Below are positions 17,393 through 25,435 of a stretch of DNA of 64,000 nucleotides, in pieces (position 1 is the first letter of the stretch; each line of letters begins with the position of its first letter). Source of the stretch: Embleya sp040605455 (lineage in GTDB: Bacteria > Actinomycetota > Actinomycetes > Streptomycetales > Streptomycetaceae). A program made the position numbers and the translations under genes. The stretch spans positions 1 through 64,000 of the forward strand of contig NZ_JBEXCV010000035.1 of assembly GCF_040605455.1 (NCBI RefSeq), written 5' to 3'. The notes beneath the pieces were generated by a model. That model saw only the letters and a list, made by a program, of their open reading frames with translations, was not told the DNA's origin and did no database searches.

Positions 17393-18016
17393 ATGGACGA
17401 CACGACAACGGCATTCGAACGGGTGTGGGATCGGTTCGAACCGGCTCTGGCCGTGTTCTCGCCGCTCGATCACGCCGCGTTGCGCGGCCCCGCCGTACCC
17501 GGGACCGTGGAAAGGCTGCGGGACAGGCTTGGATTCGCCCTCCATCCGCAGCTGGCGGCGTTGTGGGAGCGCCACGACGGCGTCCGCGATCCGGAGGAGA
17601 CCGGGGTGTTCCACGGTTCTTTCCTGGTCGGGTATCGCCTCCACGGCATCGACGACACGACCCGGGGCTACGCGTTCGTGGAGGAGCAAGCGCAGGACTT
17701 CGAGGAGGTCTTCGTGCCGGAGCACTACGTGGACGGCTTTCGTGAAGACTTCCCCGACGGGCACATCGCGTCGTGGGTGCCCTTCGCGCGCGCGATCCAC
17801 GGCGGCGAGATCTACGTCGACCACCACCCGGGTCCGCTGTGGGGCACCGTCTTCGAGTGCTCCTACGGCGAATGCACGGTCTGGGCGACGGATCTCGCCG
17901 ACCTGTTCGACCGATTGGCCGACTCCCTCGAACACGGCACACCGTTCCGGGGCGAACGCCCACTCACCTGGACCGACCCCGACGGCAACTCCTCCATCAC
18001 ATGGGAGCACGACTGA
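17393..18016 (+). CDS. SMI1/KNR4-type protein (possible immunity protein)
   Basis: 207 residues starting MDDTTTAFERVWDRFEPALA. The pattern ERLRDRLGFALHPQLAALWE, with RHDGVRDPEETG and ending DLADLFDRLADSL, matches the SMI1/KNR4 (SUKH) superfamily: an acidic alpha/beta fold found in immunity proteins of polymorphic toxins and in many single genes. Composition is acidic. No toxin gene is adjacent: it is flanked by the Tn3 relic and the split recombinase, so it may be an orphan immunity gene carried by the old element. Confidence 0.7.
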   Translation: MDDTTTAFERVWDRFEPALAVFSPLDHAALRGPAVPGTVERLRDRLGFALHPQLAALWERHDGVRDPEETGVFHGSFLVGYRLHGIDDTTRGYAFVEEQAQDFEEVFVPEHYVDGFREDFPDGHIASWVPFARAIHGGEIYVDHHPGPLWGTVFECSYGECTVWATDLADLFDRLADSLEHGTPFRGERPLTWTDPDGNSSITWEHD

Positions 18017-18099
18017 CCCGGAAACCGTCCGAAGCGGACCTGTTCTCCCGAAGGAACGACGAAGCGATAAATAACGCTGTGCGAGCAAAGTAGGTCCGG

Positions 18100-18948
18100 T
18101 TACGGGGCTGCAGCCGCCTTCTCGTCGTGCTCGCGCAGCATTCGCATGACGGTGGCCGGTGACGGGTGTCGGCCCTTCTTCTTGCCGGTGGTGATGACGA
18201 GTCGGAAGGCGATGTCGCGCAGGCTCATCTCCTGGTCGCGCAGGTGCACGGCCATGGACAGCATGTGGTCGTCGGCGACGCCGGCCCCGCCGATGGTCTT
18301 GCCCCGCTTGCGGGCGGACTCCTGGCCTTCGAGGGTGCGGTCGCGGATGTACTCGCGCTCCATCCCGGACAGCGCCGCCAACACCGTGAACACCACGCCG
18401 GACGGGTCGTGCGAGCCCTGGAGTTCACCGGTCAGGAACTCCAACCCGACGTCGCTCGCCTTCAGGTCCTCCGCCAGGGCCGCGAGGTCGATGCCGCGGC
18501 CGAGCCGTTTGTGCTCGTGGACCACGAGGGTGACCCGGGCCCCGGATGCGCGCAGCTCGCGGGCGAGGCCCACGGCCTTCTCCAACTCGGGTCGTCTGGT
18601 GGCACGGGTGGAGATCTTCTCCGAGATCACCCGAGTGACGCCCGCCTCGGCGAGCGCGTCGAGTTGGGAGTCGAGCGACTGCCGGGCGGTGGACGCTCGC
18701 GCGTACCCCAGGCGGATGTGTCCCACCGGCTCGGTGCCCGTGCCCGCCGGGCGGGGCAGTTCGGTCCATACCGAACCGGGGCGGCGGACGGCCGGGGTCG
18801 CCACCGCAAGGGCCTTGGCGAGTTGGGGCACGAGGCGGAACCGGGCGGTGTGGTACTGGATTGCCACTCGGCCCTTGCCGGTGCGGCACGGCGAGCCAGC
18901 CGGCGCCGCACAGGAGGACATCGGGCAGTCGTGGGCTTCCACGCGCGT
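18100..18948 (-). pseudogene. Serine recombinase split by the tni transposon (body)
   Basis: This is a resolvase/invertase-type recombinase with an N-terminal cysteine cluster (CPMSSC...GSPC), the catalytic serine in GYARASTARQSLDSQ, the EREYIRDRT helix and a C-terminal HTH (SPATVMRMLREHD). Read alone it could start at GTG 18942 (280 residues). But joining across the transposon and removing one CGCGT copy gives a longer in-frame start, GTG at 25260 (MSDDFTRVEAHD...), with a res-like repeat region just upstream. So the original protein was about 287 residues and its own promoter has been moved 6.3 kb away. The shorter form might still be made if the transposon end supplies a promoter. Confidence 0.85.
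18944..18948. repeat. Target-site duplication, left copy (CGCGT)
   Basis: CGCGT directly before the left TGT end of the transposon; the identical copy is at 25241-25245. A 5-bp duplication is the rule for TniA/Mu-type transposases. Confidence 0.9.
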
Positions 18949-18958
18949 TGTGAATTTT

Positions 18959-19074
18959 CGTAGTCGTGTGCACGGGTGAGCTGGGGGTTCACCGTGGTGT
19001 GCAGGGGACTGTGAACTCGTCGGACACGTCGAAGTCGTCTGCGCTACGGTCGATTTGGCCGTAGTCGTGTGCGC
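18959..19074 (+). repeat. Left-end transposase-binding repeats (three copies)
   Basis: Three 15-bp direct repeats with consensus CGNAGTCGTSTGCRC start at 18959, 19030 and 19060. They are the likely TniA binding sites of the left end; the last ends 17 nt before the tniA start codon, so TniA binding may also repress its own promoter. Confidence 0.75.
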
Positions 19075-19091
19075 GACGAGGAGGCTTCCGG

Positions 19092-20759
19092 ATGGCAGAG
19101 CAGCCGGTGGCCGAGCGCGGGGTACTGACCGCGCCGACCGAGATATGGGGTGCCGCAGTGCGGCAGGCCGAGGTGATCGGTCCGCTCGCCGTGAAGGACA
19201 AGGTGGGCCTTGCCGATGCGGACGAGGCCGCCGCGACGCTGCGGATCTCCCGGCGCCAGGTGTACGTACTGCTGGGGCGGTGGCGTGCGGGCGAGGGCGT
19301 GGTGTCGGACCTGCTGCCGGGCCGCTCCAGCGGAGGCCGGGGCGGAGGACGTCTGTCCGGCGATGCCGAGACGATCGTCCTGGAGGTGCTGCGCGCCCGG
19401 TACTTGACCCGGCAGCGCCGCTCGGTGGCGGCAGTCTGCAAGGAGATCACGCGGCAGTGCCGGGCTCGTGGTCTGCGAGCCCCGTCGAGAGGGACGGTGC
19501 AGCGCCGGATCGAACAGCTGGACCCGGTGTCGTCGGCCGCAGCCCGGGAGGGAAGCGAGGCGGTTCGTCCACTGCGGTCGGCCGGGGGTGTGTCGCCCGC
19601 GGTCACCGGGCTGCTGGAGCAGGTCCAGATCGATCACACGCCGGTGGACGTGATCGTGGTCGACGAACGGCACCGGCTGACGATCGGCCGGCCGTATCTG
19701 ACGATCGCGATCGACGTGGCCAGCCGGTGCGTGGTGGGCCTGGTCGTAACGCTGGAGGCACCATCGGCGACCTCGGTCGGACTGTGCCTGGCACACATGG
19801 CGACGGACAAGCGGCCGTGGCTGGAACGTCTGGGCGTGGAGGCGGTGTGGCCGATGAGCGGCAAACCGCGCGAGCTGTACGTCGACAACGCCGTGGAGTT
19901 CAAGAGCGAGGCCCTGCGCCGCGGCTGCGACCAGCACGGCATCGCTTTGCGTTACCGGCCGCCCGGCCAGCCGCACTTCGGCGGGATCATCGAGCGGCTG
20001 ATCGGCACGTTGATGCGAGAAGTGCACGAACTGCCGGGCACCACGTTCTCCAACATCGCCGAGCGCGGCGCCTACGACAGCGGCTGCAAGGCCGCGCTGA
20101 CCATGGGAGAGCTACAGAGATGGTTGGCCCTGGCGGTGGCCTGCTACCACGGCCAAGTGCACGAGGGGCTCGGCCGAACTCCGTCCGGGGTCTGGGCCGA
20201 AAGGGCCGCCGTGGCGCCGCGGCCGGTGACCGTGACGAACGAGGCGGCGTTCCCGGTCGATTTCCTGCCGGTGGTCCGCAGGGCCCTGTCGCGCTCGGGA
20301 TTCGTGATCGACCATGTGCAGTACTACAGCGACGCGCTCAAACCGTGGATCGCTTGCCGCGAGCGGCTCAGCCGGTTCGTGCTGCGCCGCGATCCCCGCG
20401 ACATCAGCCGGATATGGGTCCTGGACCCGGACGGCACCGCGTATGTGGAAGTGCCCTACCGGACGCTGTCGCGGCCACCGATCAGCGTGTGGGAGCAGAA
20501 AGCCGCGACCGCGCGGCTGCGCGAAGCCGGCCGCGCCGAGGTCGACGAGAACGCGCTGTTCGCCATGGTGGCGCGGATGCGCGAGATCACCGACGCCGCC
20601 GCGGCCACCACTCGCAAGGCCCGCCGCGACACACAGCGCCGGAGGGCCACGACGCCCCGGCCGCAGCCGACGACGGCGCGGGTCAATCCGCCCACCCCGG
20701 ACCCGGGGCAGGCCGAGAAGCCCCTCGCCCCGCCGTTCGAGGTGATCGAGCAGTGGTGA
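19092..20759 (+). CDS. tniA: TniA: DDE transposase (Mu transposase C-terminal type)
   Basis: 555 residues. N-terminal HTH (ATLRISRRQVYVLLGRWRAG), then the rve integrase core with the catalytic triad visible: Asp in LEQVQIDHTPVDV, Asp in LYVDNAVEF, Glu in FGGIIERLIGT. The C-terminal part (IWVLDPDGTAYVEVPYRTL) is the Mu-type beta-barrel, followed by a basic, Pro-rich tail that in this class contacts the ATPase. GAGG precedes the ATG. It cuts and joins transposon ends, with target choice made by TniB/TniQ. The last codons overlap tniB. Confidence 0.93.
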   Translation: MAEQPVAERGVLTAPTEIWGAAVRQAEVIGPLAVKDKVGLADADEAAATLRISRRQVYVLLGRWRAGEGVVSDLLPGRSSGGRGGGRLSGDAETIVLEVLRARYLTRQRRSVAAVCKEITRQCRARGLRAPSRGTVQRRIEQLDPVSSAAAREGSEAVRPLRSAGGVSPAVTGLLEQVQIDHTPVDVIVVDERHRLTIGRPYLTIAIDVASRCVVGLVVTLEAPSATSVGLCLAHMATDKRPWLERLGVEAVWPMSGKPRELYVDNAVEFKSEALRRGCDQHGIALRYRPPGQPHFGGIIERLIGTLMREVHELPGTTFSNIAERGAYDSGCKAALTMGELQRWLALAVACYHGQVHEGLGRTPSGVWAERAAVAPRPVTVTNEAAFPVDFLPVVRRALSRSGFVIDHVQYYSDALKPWIACRERLSRFVLRRDPRDISRIWVLDPDGTAYVEVPYRTLSRPPISVWEQKAATARLREAGRAEVDENALFAMVARMREITDAAAATTRKARRDTQRRRATTPRPQPTTARVNPPTPDPGQAEKPLAPPFEVIEQW

Positions 20760-21664
20760 GCGAGGACGATCCGGTGGACCTGGCACACCTGTGCCCGGCC
20801 GCGCAGCAGATCACGCAGTTGCCGGACGCGGAACGGCTGCGCTACGTACGGGCTGACCGGTGGATCGGCTATCCCCGCGCCACCGAGGCCCTGGAGCGGC
20901 TGGAGACCCTGCTGACCTGGCCGTCGAAGCAGCGCATGCCGAACCTGCTGCTGATCGGGCCGACCAACAACGGCAAGTCGATGATCGTGGAGAAGTTCCT
21001 CCGGTCCCACCCATCGATCTCGCATCCGGACCGCGAGGAGATCCCGGTCCTGGCAGTGCAGATGCCTTCCGAGCCCAGGGTCATCCGCTTCTACACCGCA
21101 CTGCTGGCCGCGCTCGGCGCCCCGTTGCGCTCCCGCTACCGACTGGCCGACCTGGAACAGGCGGTGCTCCGGCTGCTGCGGTCGGCCGGGCTGCGGATGC
21201 TGGTGATCGACGAGCTGCACAACCTCCTCGGCGGCAGCGGCGAAAGGCGCCGGGAGTTCTTGAACCTGCTGCGCTACCTCGGCAACGAGCTGCGTATCCC
21301 GCTGGTAGGCGTCGGCACCCGGGACGCCTTTCTGGCCATCCGCGCGGACGACCAGTTGGAGAACCGGTTCGCGCCGCTCACCCTGCCCCGCTGGGCGAAC
21401 GACACGGATGCCTGCTCGCTGCTGGCCAGCTTCGCCGCCTCGTTCCCGCTGCGCAGGCCCTCGCTGATCGCGTCCGCCGAGATGGCCGGCTACGTGTTCA
21501 CCCGCAGCGAGGGCACGATCGGCGAACTGGCCCATTTGCTCACCGACGCCGCCGTCGCGGCGATCGAGTCCGGCGAGGAGGCCATCAACCAGCGCACCCT
21601 GCTGCTTGCCCCGTACGAGGGACCGACCGAACGGCGCCGCCTGTTCGAGCGTGAGCTGACGTGA
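20756..21664 (+). CDS. tniB: TniB: AAA+ ATPase transposition regulator
   Basis: GTG at 20756 overlaps the tniA stop (GTGA); 302 residues. Walker A GPTNNGKS, Walker B LRMLVIDELHN, and sensor region GVGTRDAFLAI are all present, the TniB/TnsC pattern. In relatives it forms ATP-dependent filaments on target DNA and activates the transposase. The overlap on both sides (tniA, tniQ) shows a single translationally coupled operon. Confidence 0.92.
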   Translation: MSEDDPVDLAHLCPAAQQITQLPDAERLRYVRADRWIGYPRATEALERLETLLTWPSKQRMPNLLLIGPTNNGKSMIVEKFLRSHPSISHPDREEIPVLAVQMPSEPRVIRFYTALLAALGAPLRSRYRLADLEQAVLRLLRSAGLRMLVIDELHNLLGGSGERRREFLNLLRYLGNELRIPLVGVGTRDAFLAIRADDQLENRFAPLTLPRWANDTDACSLLASFAASFPLRRPSLIASAEMAGYVFTRSEGTIGELAHLLTDAAVAAIESGEEAINQRTLLLAPYEGPTERRRLFERELT

Positions 21665-22626
21665 GCCCGCCGCGGCGCTGGCCGCTGCACCCGCCGCCCG
21701 GACCGCTGGAAGCACTTTCCTCGTGGCTGGGGCGGCTCGCGGAGCTGTACGAGATGCCGGTGCACGACCTGCTGCGGCACAACCTGGGTGTCGTCGGCTC
21801 GACGCTGCCTCCCGACCTCGACGTCGACCCGCCGATGGCGATGCTCGTGGCGCTCGCGGAGAAGACCGGGGTGGACCTCGCGCGGCTGCGGTCGATGACC
21901 CTGGTCGGCTGGGTGCCCTGGCTGTTCGACACGCTGCCCGTGCACGTCCAGGACGCGCAGCCGGTCTTCGACTCCTATGTTCGGGACAACTCGGTCCTCT
22001 TTGCCCGCAAGGCCGGAACGCATCATGTACTGCGCTTCAAGCCGGAATGGGCGGGGCCGTGGCTTCTTCCCTATCCAGGCGCTCTGCGAGCCTGCCCGGA
22101 CTGCGTTGCCGACCCGGACCGGGGCATCTCCCTGATGTGGCGGCTGGCGCTGATGACCAGTCGCGTCGAACATGACTGCCGCCTTCTGGATCTCTCCGAA
22201 GTACGGGCCGCGCTGGTCCTAGGCAGGGAAGTGCACAGGGAGCCGCTGGAGGAGCCCCGCGCCGCCCTGGACCGCTGCACCCACCAGGCCCTCACGACCG
22301 GCCGCGTCGCCTTGCCCGGCAGGAGTGTGCATGCCGGGGTGTGGTTCCGTCTCCTGCGCTCGCTCCTGGACGAGGTCAGCCTCGCCGCGAGCACTCAAGG
22401 CACCCGCGGAAAGGCGATGTTGCGGCAGATCTGGCAGGCCACCGGCCATGAGGAACGTGCTGGCCTGAACGTCTGGCGTCCCTTCGAGCAGCTGAGAGAA
22501 GACGTCCGGGAGTCGATGTGGGACGCCGCCGCTGCCGCGTTCCAGCCGGCTGCCGACGGTTCGATCACCGCCCACGGACGCCTCGGCTCCGCGCTCCAGC
22601 CCCCGCTGCCACGTCTACGACGGTGA
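21661..22626 (+). CDS. tniQ: TniQ: target-selection protein (C-terminus frameshifted)
   Basis: GTG at 21661 overlaps the tniB stop (GTGA). The 321-residue frame starts WPLHPPPGPLEALSSWLGRL, the TniQ signature, and has the zinc-binding cluster ACPDC followed by EHDC. The last ~15 residues (from about nt 22590) look wrong, and protein-like sequence continues in the next frame to 22912. TniQ/TnsD proteins recognise the target or link the target to TniB. The frameshift may have shortened the protein or be a sequence error. Confidence 0.88.
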   Translation: MSPPRRWPLHPPPGPLEALSSWLGRLAELYEMPVHDLLRHNLGVVGSTLPPDLDVDPPMAMLVALAEKTGVDLARLRSMTLVGWVPWLFDTLPVHVQDAQPVFDSYVRDNSVLFARKAGTHHVLRFKPEWAGPWLLPYPGALRACPDCVADPDRGISLMWRLALMTSRVEHDCRLLDLSEVRAALVLGREVHREPLEEPRAALDRCTHQALTTGRVALPGRSVHAGVWFRLLRSLLDEVSLAASTQGTRGKAMLRQIWQATGHEERAGLNVWRPFEQLREDVRESMWDAAAAAFQPAADGSITAHGRLGSALQPPLPRLRR

Positions 22627-22912
22627 TGAGCCCTCTCCGTTCCGCAACGCCTGGCAGGACTTCATGTCCGCGTGGGAGGAGGCGCTCGCCTCGGCCCGCA
22701 CGGACCCAGCCACCGCGCGACAGCTTCTCGGCCTGCTCACCGGCGGCTGCCACACCCTGGACGGTTTCGAGAAGGAACGCGCCTCCCTGTACGAGGAGGG
22801 CATCCCAGCCGAGTTCCTCCCCGGCGCCCGCGAACTGGGCCGCCTCGACCTCATTCGACCCCTGTTCCCCTTTCATGGAAGTGGAACAGCGCGCCCGACG
22901 GCGTGTTCGTAA
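22590..22912 (+). pseudogene. Displaced TniQ tail in the +1 frame
   Basis: From about 22612 the next frame reads CHVYDGDEPSPFRNAWQDFM, SAWEEALASARTDPATARQL and FEKERASLYEEGIPAEFLP without stops, ending at 22912. It has no start of its own except an in-frame ATG at 22664 without a binding site. Most likely it is the original C-terminal ~100 residues of TniQ; a separate small gene is the alternative. Confidence 0.5.
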
Positions 22913-23000
22913 GGGGAACCCCCACCGAACACGCCTGACCTTGGAAAGTCGGCGAGAATGACCTGCCATGATCGCGTCTCATTTAGGGCGTCCGGTGATC

Positions 23001-23028
23001 TGTACGGTGAGCGGGGGCTATCCGTACA
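23001..23028. promoter_or_regulatory. Candidate res subsite upstream of the resolvase
   Basis: TGTACGG and its exact complement CCGTACA face each other across 14 bases, just before the resolvase start at 23038. Position and dyad fit a resolvase binding subsite (res) of the transposon, which would also serve as its operator. Confidence 0.5.
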
Positions 23029-23037
23029 CTCGGGTCC

Positions 23038-23640
23038 GTGAACGAGTCCATCGGCTACGCCAGGTGTTCGCTCGACGAACAGGACCTCACCGCCCAGCGC
23101 GGCATCCTCCTCGGCCTCGGCGTCGCCGAGGACCGCATCTATCTCGACCACGGGCTCACCGGCACCAACCGCGACAGGCCCGGCTTGGCCCAGGCACTCG
23201 CCGCCGTACGCGCCGGCGACACCCTGGTCGTCCCGAAACTGGACCGGCTCGCCCGCTCGGTCCCTGACGCCCGCGATATCGGCGACTCGCTCACCGCCCG
23301 CGGCGTCAAGCTCTCCCTCGGCGGCGCGCTCTACGACCCGGGTGACCCGATGGGCAAGATGTTCTTCAACATCCTCGCCACGTTCGCCGAGTTCGAGGTC
23401 GACCTCCTGCGGATGAGGACCCGTGAGGGTATGGCCGTGGCGAAGGCCAAGGGGAAGCTGCGCGGCAAGCAGCCCAAGCTGACAACCCGGCAGCAGGCCC
23501 ACCTGGTCAAAGAACACCGTAGCGGCGAGCACACCATCGCCGACCTTGCTGAACTCTTCTCCGTCAGCAGGGCCACGGTCTACCGCGTCCTGGAACGCCA
23601 CCAGACCTCCGTGGCACCGTCAACATCCGGCGGGCAGTGA
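23038..23640 (+). CDS. tniR: Serine resolvase of the transposon (TniR-like)
   Basis: GTG start at 23038; 200 residues. Catalytic Ser in IGYARCSLDEQDLTAQR, the LVVPKLDRLARSV active-site arm, FAEFEVDLLRMRTREG long helix, and a C-terminal HTH (TIADLAELFSVSRATVYRVL). Size and layout are those of Tn3/Tn5053-type resolvases. It would resolve cointegrates at the nearby res site. The next gene starts immediately after its stop. Confidence 0.9.
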   Translation: MNESIGYARCSLDEQDLTAQRGILLGLGVAEDRIYLDHGLTGTNRDRPGLAQALAAVRAGDTLVVPKLDRLARSVPDARDIGDSLTARGVKLSLGGALYDPGDPMGKMFFNILATFAEFEVDLLRMRTREGMAVAKAKGKLRGKQPKLTTRQQAHLVKEHRSGEHTIADLAELFSVSRATVYRVLERHQTSVAPSTSGGQ

Positions 23641-23641
23641 C

Positions 23642-25159
23642 GTGCTCCCTTTCGTCTACCGGATCACCAAGTACGATCCCGCCGACCGCGATGAACACGG
23701 CAGCTACATCGGCACCGCCGAGGCGGTCAGCGATCACGGACCTGTCGAATCGGCCTACCTGCAGGCGGTGGCCGCATTTGCCGAACACGCTGGCATCGAC
23801 CGCTTGGCTGTCCGAGAGCCGCAGATCGCACCCGGCCTTGTCGACTTCGGCGCGGAGCCGGCCATCGAAGGGCATGGACTGGCCGGACTCTTCCCATCCG
23901 ATCTCGCAGGCTTCCACGACGGCGCGCAGGTCTCGCTCGCCCTCGGCCTGGAACTGGTCCGGGCGATGCTCCGCGACAACGGCGCCTGGTGCCGCCTGGA
24001 AGTGGAAGACAGGTTCACCATCCACGTCGGATGGGACCAGTACGTCTACATCGGCAGCAGCGAGCCCTGCGAGGAAGCACTGGCCCGCACCCGCGCACTC
24101 GGCCTGTTCCCGGAACGTCTGGACGCCTCCCCCTACGACGCTGACTACGACGAGCCGGGCGAACAGCGTCCCGCCGACGACGTCTTCTGGGCCCGGCTGC
24201 GCTGGTGCGTGGCCGTGTGCCAGGCAGCGATCCTGAAGGAGATCTACGCCGACAACGCCACTCGCTGGCACCGGCTCGACGACGGCACCCTCGACGAAGT
24301 CCGCGCTCGACTGACCCCCCGCGCTCAGCTGGCCGTCTGGCCGGACCTGTCCACCGACGTTGCCGCCGTCCTCGCGGGTCTCCCCGAAGAGGGCCTGATC
24401 GAGCTCGTCTGGGAGGACGCAGACGGTCAGATCACGAGCACCACCGCCGACGAGACCCAGTTCGCGGGGCTCTCAGCGAAGATCACCGGCGCCCGCGCCG
24501 CAGCTGCTCTGTCCGTGTATACCGACGAACGCCAGCCTCTGTTCACCGCCGTCCTACCCGACAGCGACGGCGTCCTGCGAGCCCGCTGGAGGACTGAGCC
24601 GACCCAGAGCGACCGCCACTGGGCCATCCTCAAGACTCTGTACCGAGGCCAGGTCATCACCGGGACGGTGACCGAGATCGCCAGCTTCGGTGTCACGTTC
24701 GTGGACATCGGCGGCTTCACCGCGATGATCAACATTCCCGAACTGTCCTGGCGGCACATCGACTACCCCTCCGACGTCGTTACTGTCGGTCAGGAGATCA
24801 CCGCCGAGATCCTCGACGTCGACATGGTGCGAGAGCGTGTGCCGCTATCGCTGAAGGCGCTGCAGGCGGATCCGATGCTGGATCTCGCGCGGCAGGTCGG
24901 TCAGATCGTCACCGGCCCCGTCACGAAGCTCGTCCCGTTCGGCGCCTTCGTCCGCGTCGAGGACTCCGAGGACGGTTTCGAGGGACTGGTCCACAACGCC
25001 GAACTGGCCGACGCGCACGTGGAAAGGCCCGAAGACGTCGTCCAGGTCGGCGAAGCACTCACCGTCAAGATCCTCGAAGTCGACCCCACCCGGCGCCGGA
25101 TCGCACTGTCACGCAAGCAGGCACTGGCCTTCGCCCCAGAGGGGCACCGTCATTCCTGA
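23642..25159 (+). CDS. S1 RNA-binding domain protein (transposon cargo)
   Basis: GTG at 23642, one base after the resolvase stop; 505 residues. Residues ~333-406 (GQVITGTVTEIASFGVTFVD) and ~419-494 (GPVTKLVPFGAFVRV) are two S1/OB domains, as in ribosomal protein S1 and RNase-type RNA binders. The first ~330 residues (VYRITKYDPADRDEHGSY, DRLAVREPQIAPG, FTIHVGWDQYVYIGS) form a conserved domain I know only from streptomycete proteins of unknown function. The gene lies between the resolvase and the right end, so it moves with the transposon. A role in translation control or in defence is possible but unproven. Confidence 0.85.
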   Translation: MLPFVYRITKYDPADRDEHGSYIGTAEAVSDHGPVESAYLQAVAAFAEHAGIDRLAVREPQIAPGLVDFGAEPAIEGHGLAGLFPSDLAGFHDGAQVSLALGLELVRAMLRDNGAWCRLEVEDRFTIHVGWDQYVYIGSSEPCEEALARTRALGLFPERLDASPYDADYDEPGEQRPADDVFWARLRWCVAVCQAAILKEIYADNATRWHRLDDGTLDEVRARLTPRAQLAVWPDLSTDVAAVLAGLPEEGLIELVWEDADGQITSTTADETQFAGLSAKITGARAAAALSVYTDERQPLFTAVLPDSDGVLRARWRTEPTQSDRHWAILKTLYRGQVITGTVTEIASFGVTFVDIGGFTAMINIPELSWRHIDYPSDVVTVGQEITAEILDVDMVRERVPLSLKALQADPMLDLARQVGQIVTGPVTKLVPFGAFVRVEDSEDGFEGLVHNAELADAHVERPEDVVQVGEALTVKILEVDPTRRRIALSRKQALAFAPEGHRHS

Positions 25160-25193
25160 CGAGGGAGTCGACTCGATCATCCCCACAGCGGGC

Positions 25194-25230
25194 GTGCAGA
25201 GGACTGCGGACATCAGCGCAGACGACTACG
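25194..25230 (-). repeat. Right-end transposase-binding repeats (two copies)
   Basis: On the minus strand CGTAGTCGTCTGCGC (25216-25230) and CGCAGTCCTCTGCAC (25194-25208) match the left-end consensus in inverted orientation. Three sites on one end and two on the other is typical of asymmetric Tn7/Tn5053 ends. Confidence 0.75.
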
Positions 25231-25240
25231 GAATCCGACA

Positions 25241-25245
25241 CGCGT
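25241..25245. repeat. Target-site duplication, right copy (CGCGT)
   Basis: Exact copy of 18944-18948, directly after the right TGT end. Confidence 0.9.
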
Positions 25246-25260
25246 GAAATCGTCGCTCAC
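25241..25260 (-). pseudogene. Displaced head of the split serine recombinase
   Basis: GTG at 25260 starts VSDDFTR; after removal of the transposon and one CGCGT it joins in frame to the body at 18943 (VEAHDCPM...). This is direct evidence that the transposon landed in the first codons of the recombinase. Confidence 0.85.
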
Positions 25261-25268
25261 ACCCCGAA

Positions 25269-25380
25269 CTGTTTCATGGGTGCGTTTCAATTGTCGAGCC
25301 GTCTGCAACGACTCATGAAACAGGGAACGGGCAGGTCGACTCGGGCCCGGGACCCTGTTTCACAGGCGCACCTATGAAAC
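25269..25380. promoter_or_regulatory. res-like inverted repeats upstream of the split recombinase
   Basis: CTGTTTCATG (25269-25278) faces its exact complement at 25314-25323; a second dyad, GTTTCACAGG (25357-25366) against CCTATGAAAC (25371-25380), matches 9 of 10. All four half-sites share GTTTCA. They start nine bases before the original recombinase start codon, the usual place of a res site with several dyad subsites. Confidence 0.65.
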
Positions 25381-25435
25381 GCGGCGAGCCGACCCAGGCA
25401 CTCCGCCTCAGCTACAGAATGTAGTCAATGATTAC

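Larger units (their letters stand above)
18949..25240. mobile_element. Complete Tn5053-like (tniABQR) transposon with S1-gene cargo
   Basis: The element begins TGTGAATTTTCGTAGTCGTG at 18949 and, read inward from the other end, TGTCGGATTCCGTAGTCGTC at 25240: imperfect inverted ends sharing 5'-TGT and CGTAGTCGT at the same distance (position 11). It is flanked by CGCGT on both sides. Inside are, all on the plus strand and overlapping or closely spaced, tniA (DDE transposase), tniB (AAA ATPase), tniQ, a serine resolvase and an S1-domain gene. No TnsA-type nuclease gene is present, which fits the Tn5053/Tn402 branch and predicts replicative transposition with cointegrate resolution. Confidence 0.9.

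Noticed and set aside
18100..18942. Recombinase as an intact 280-residue gene
   Set aside because: The reconstructed in-frame start across the transposon plus upstream res-like dyads explain the locus better; residual expression from 18942 is still possible.
19010..25261. TGTGA at 19010 and 25261 as the transposon ends
   Set aside because: Flanking 5-mers (GGGAC and CCCCG) do not match and end-to-repeat distances differ; 18949/25240 give equal distances and a perfect CGCGT duplication.
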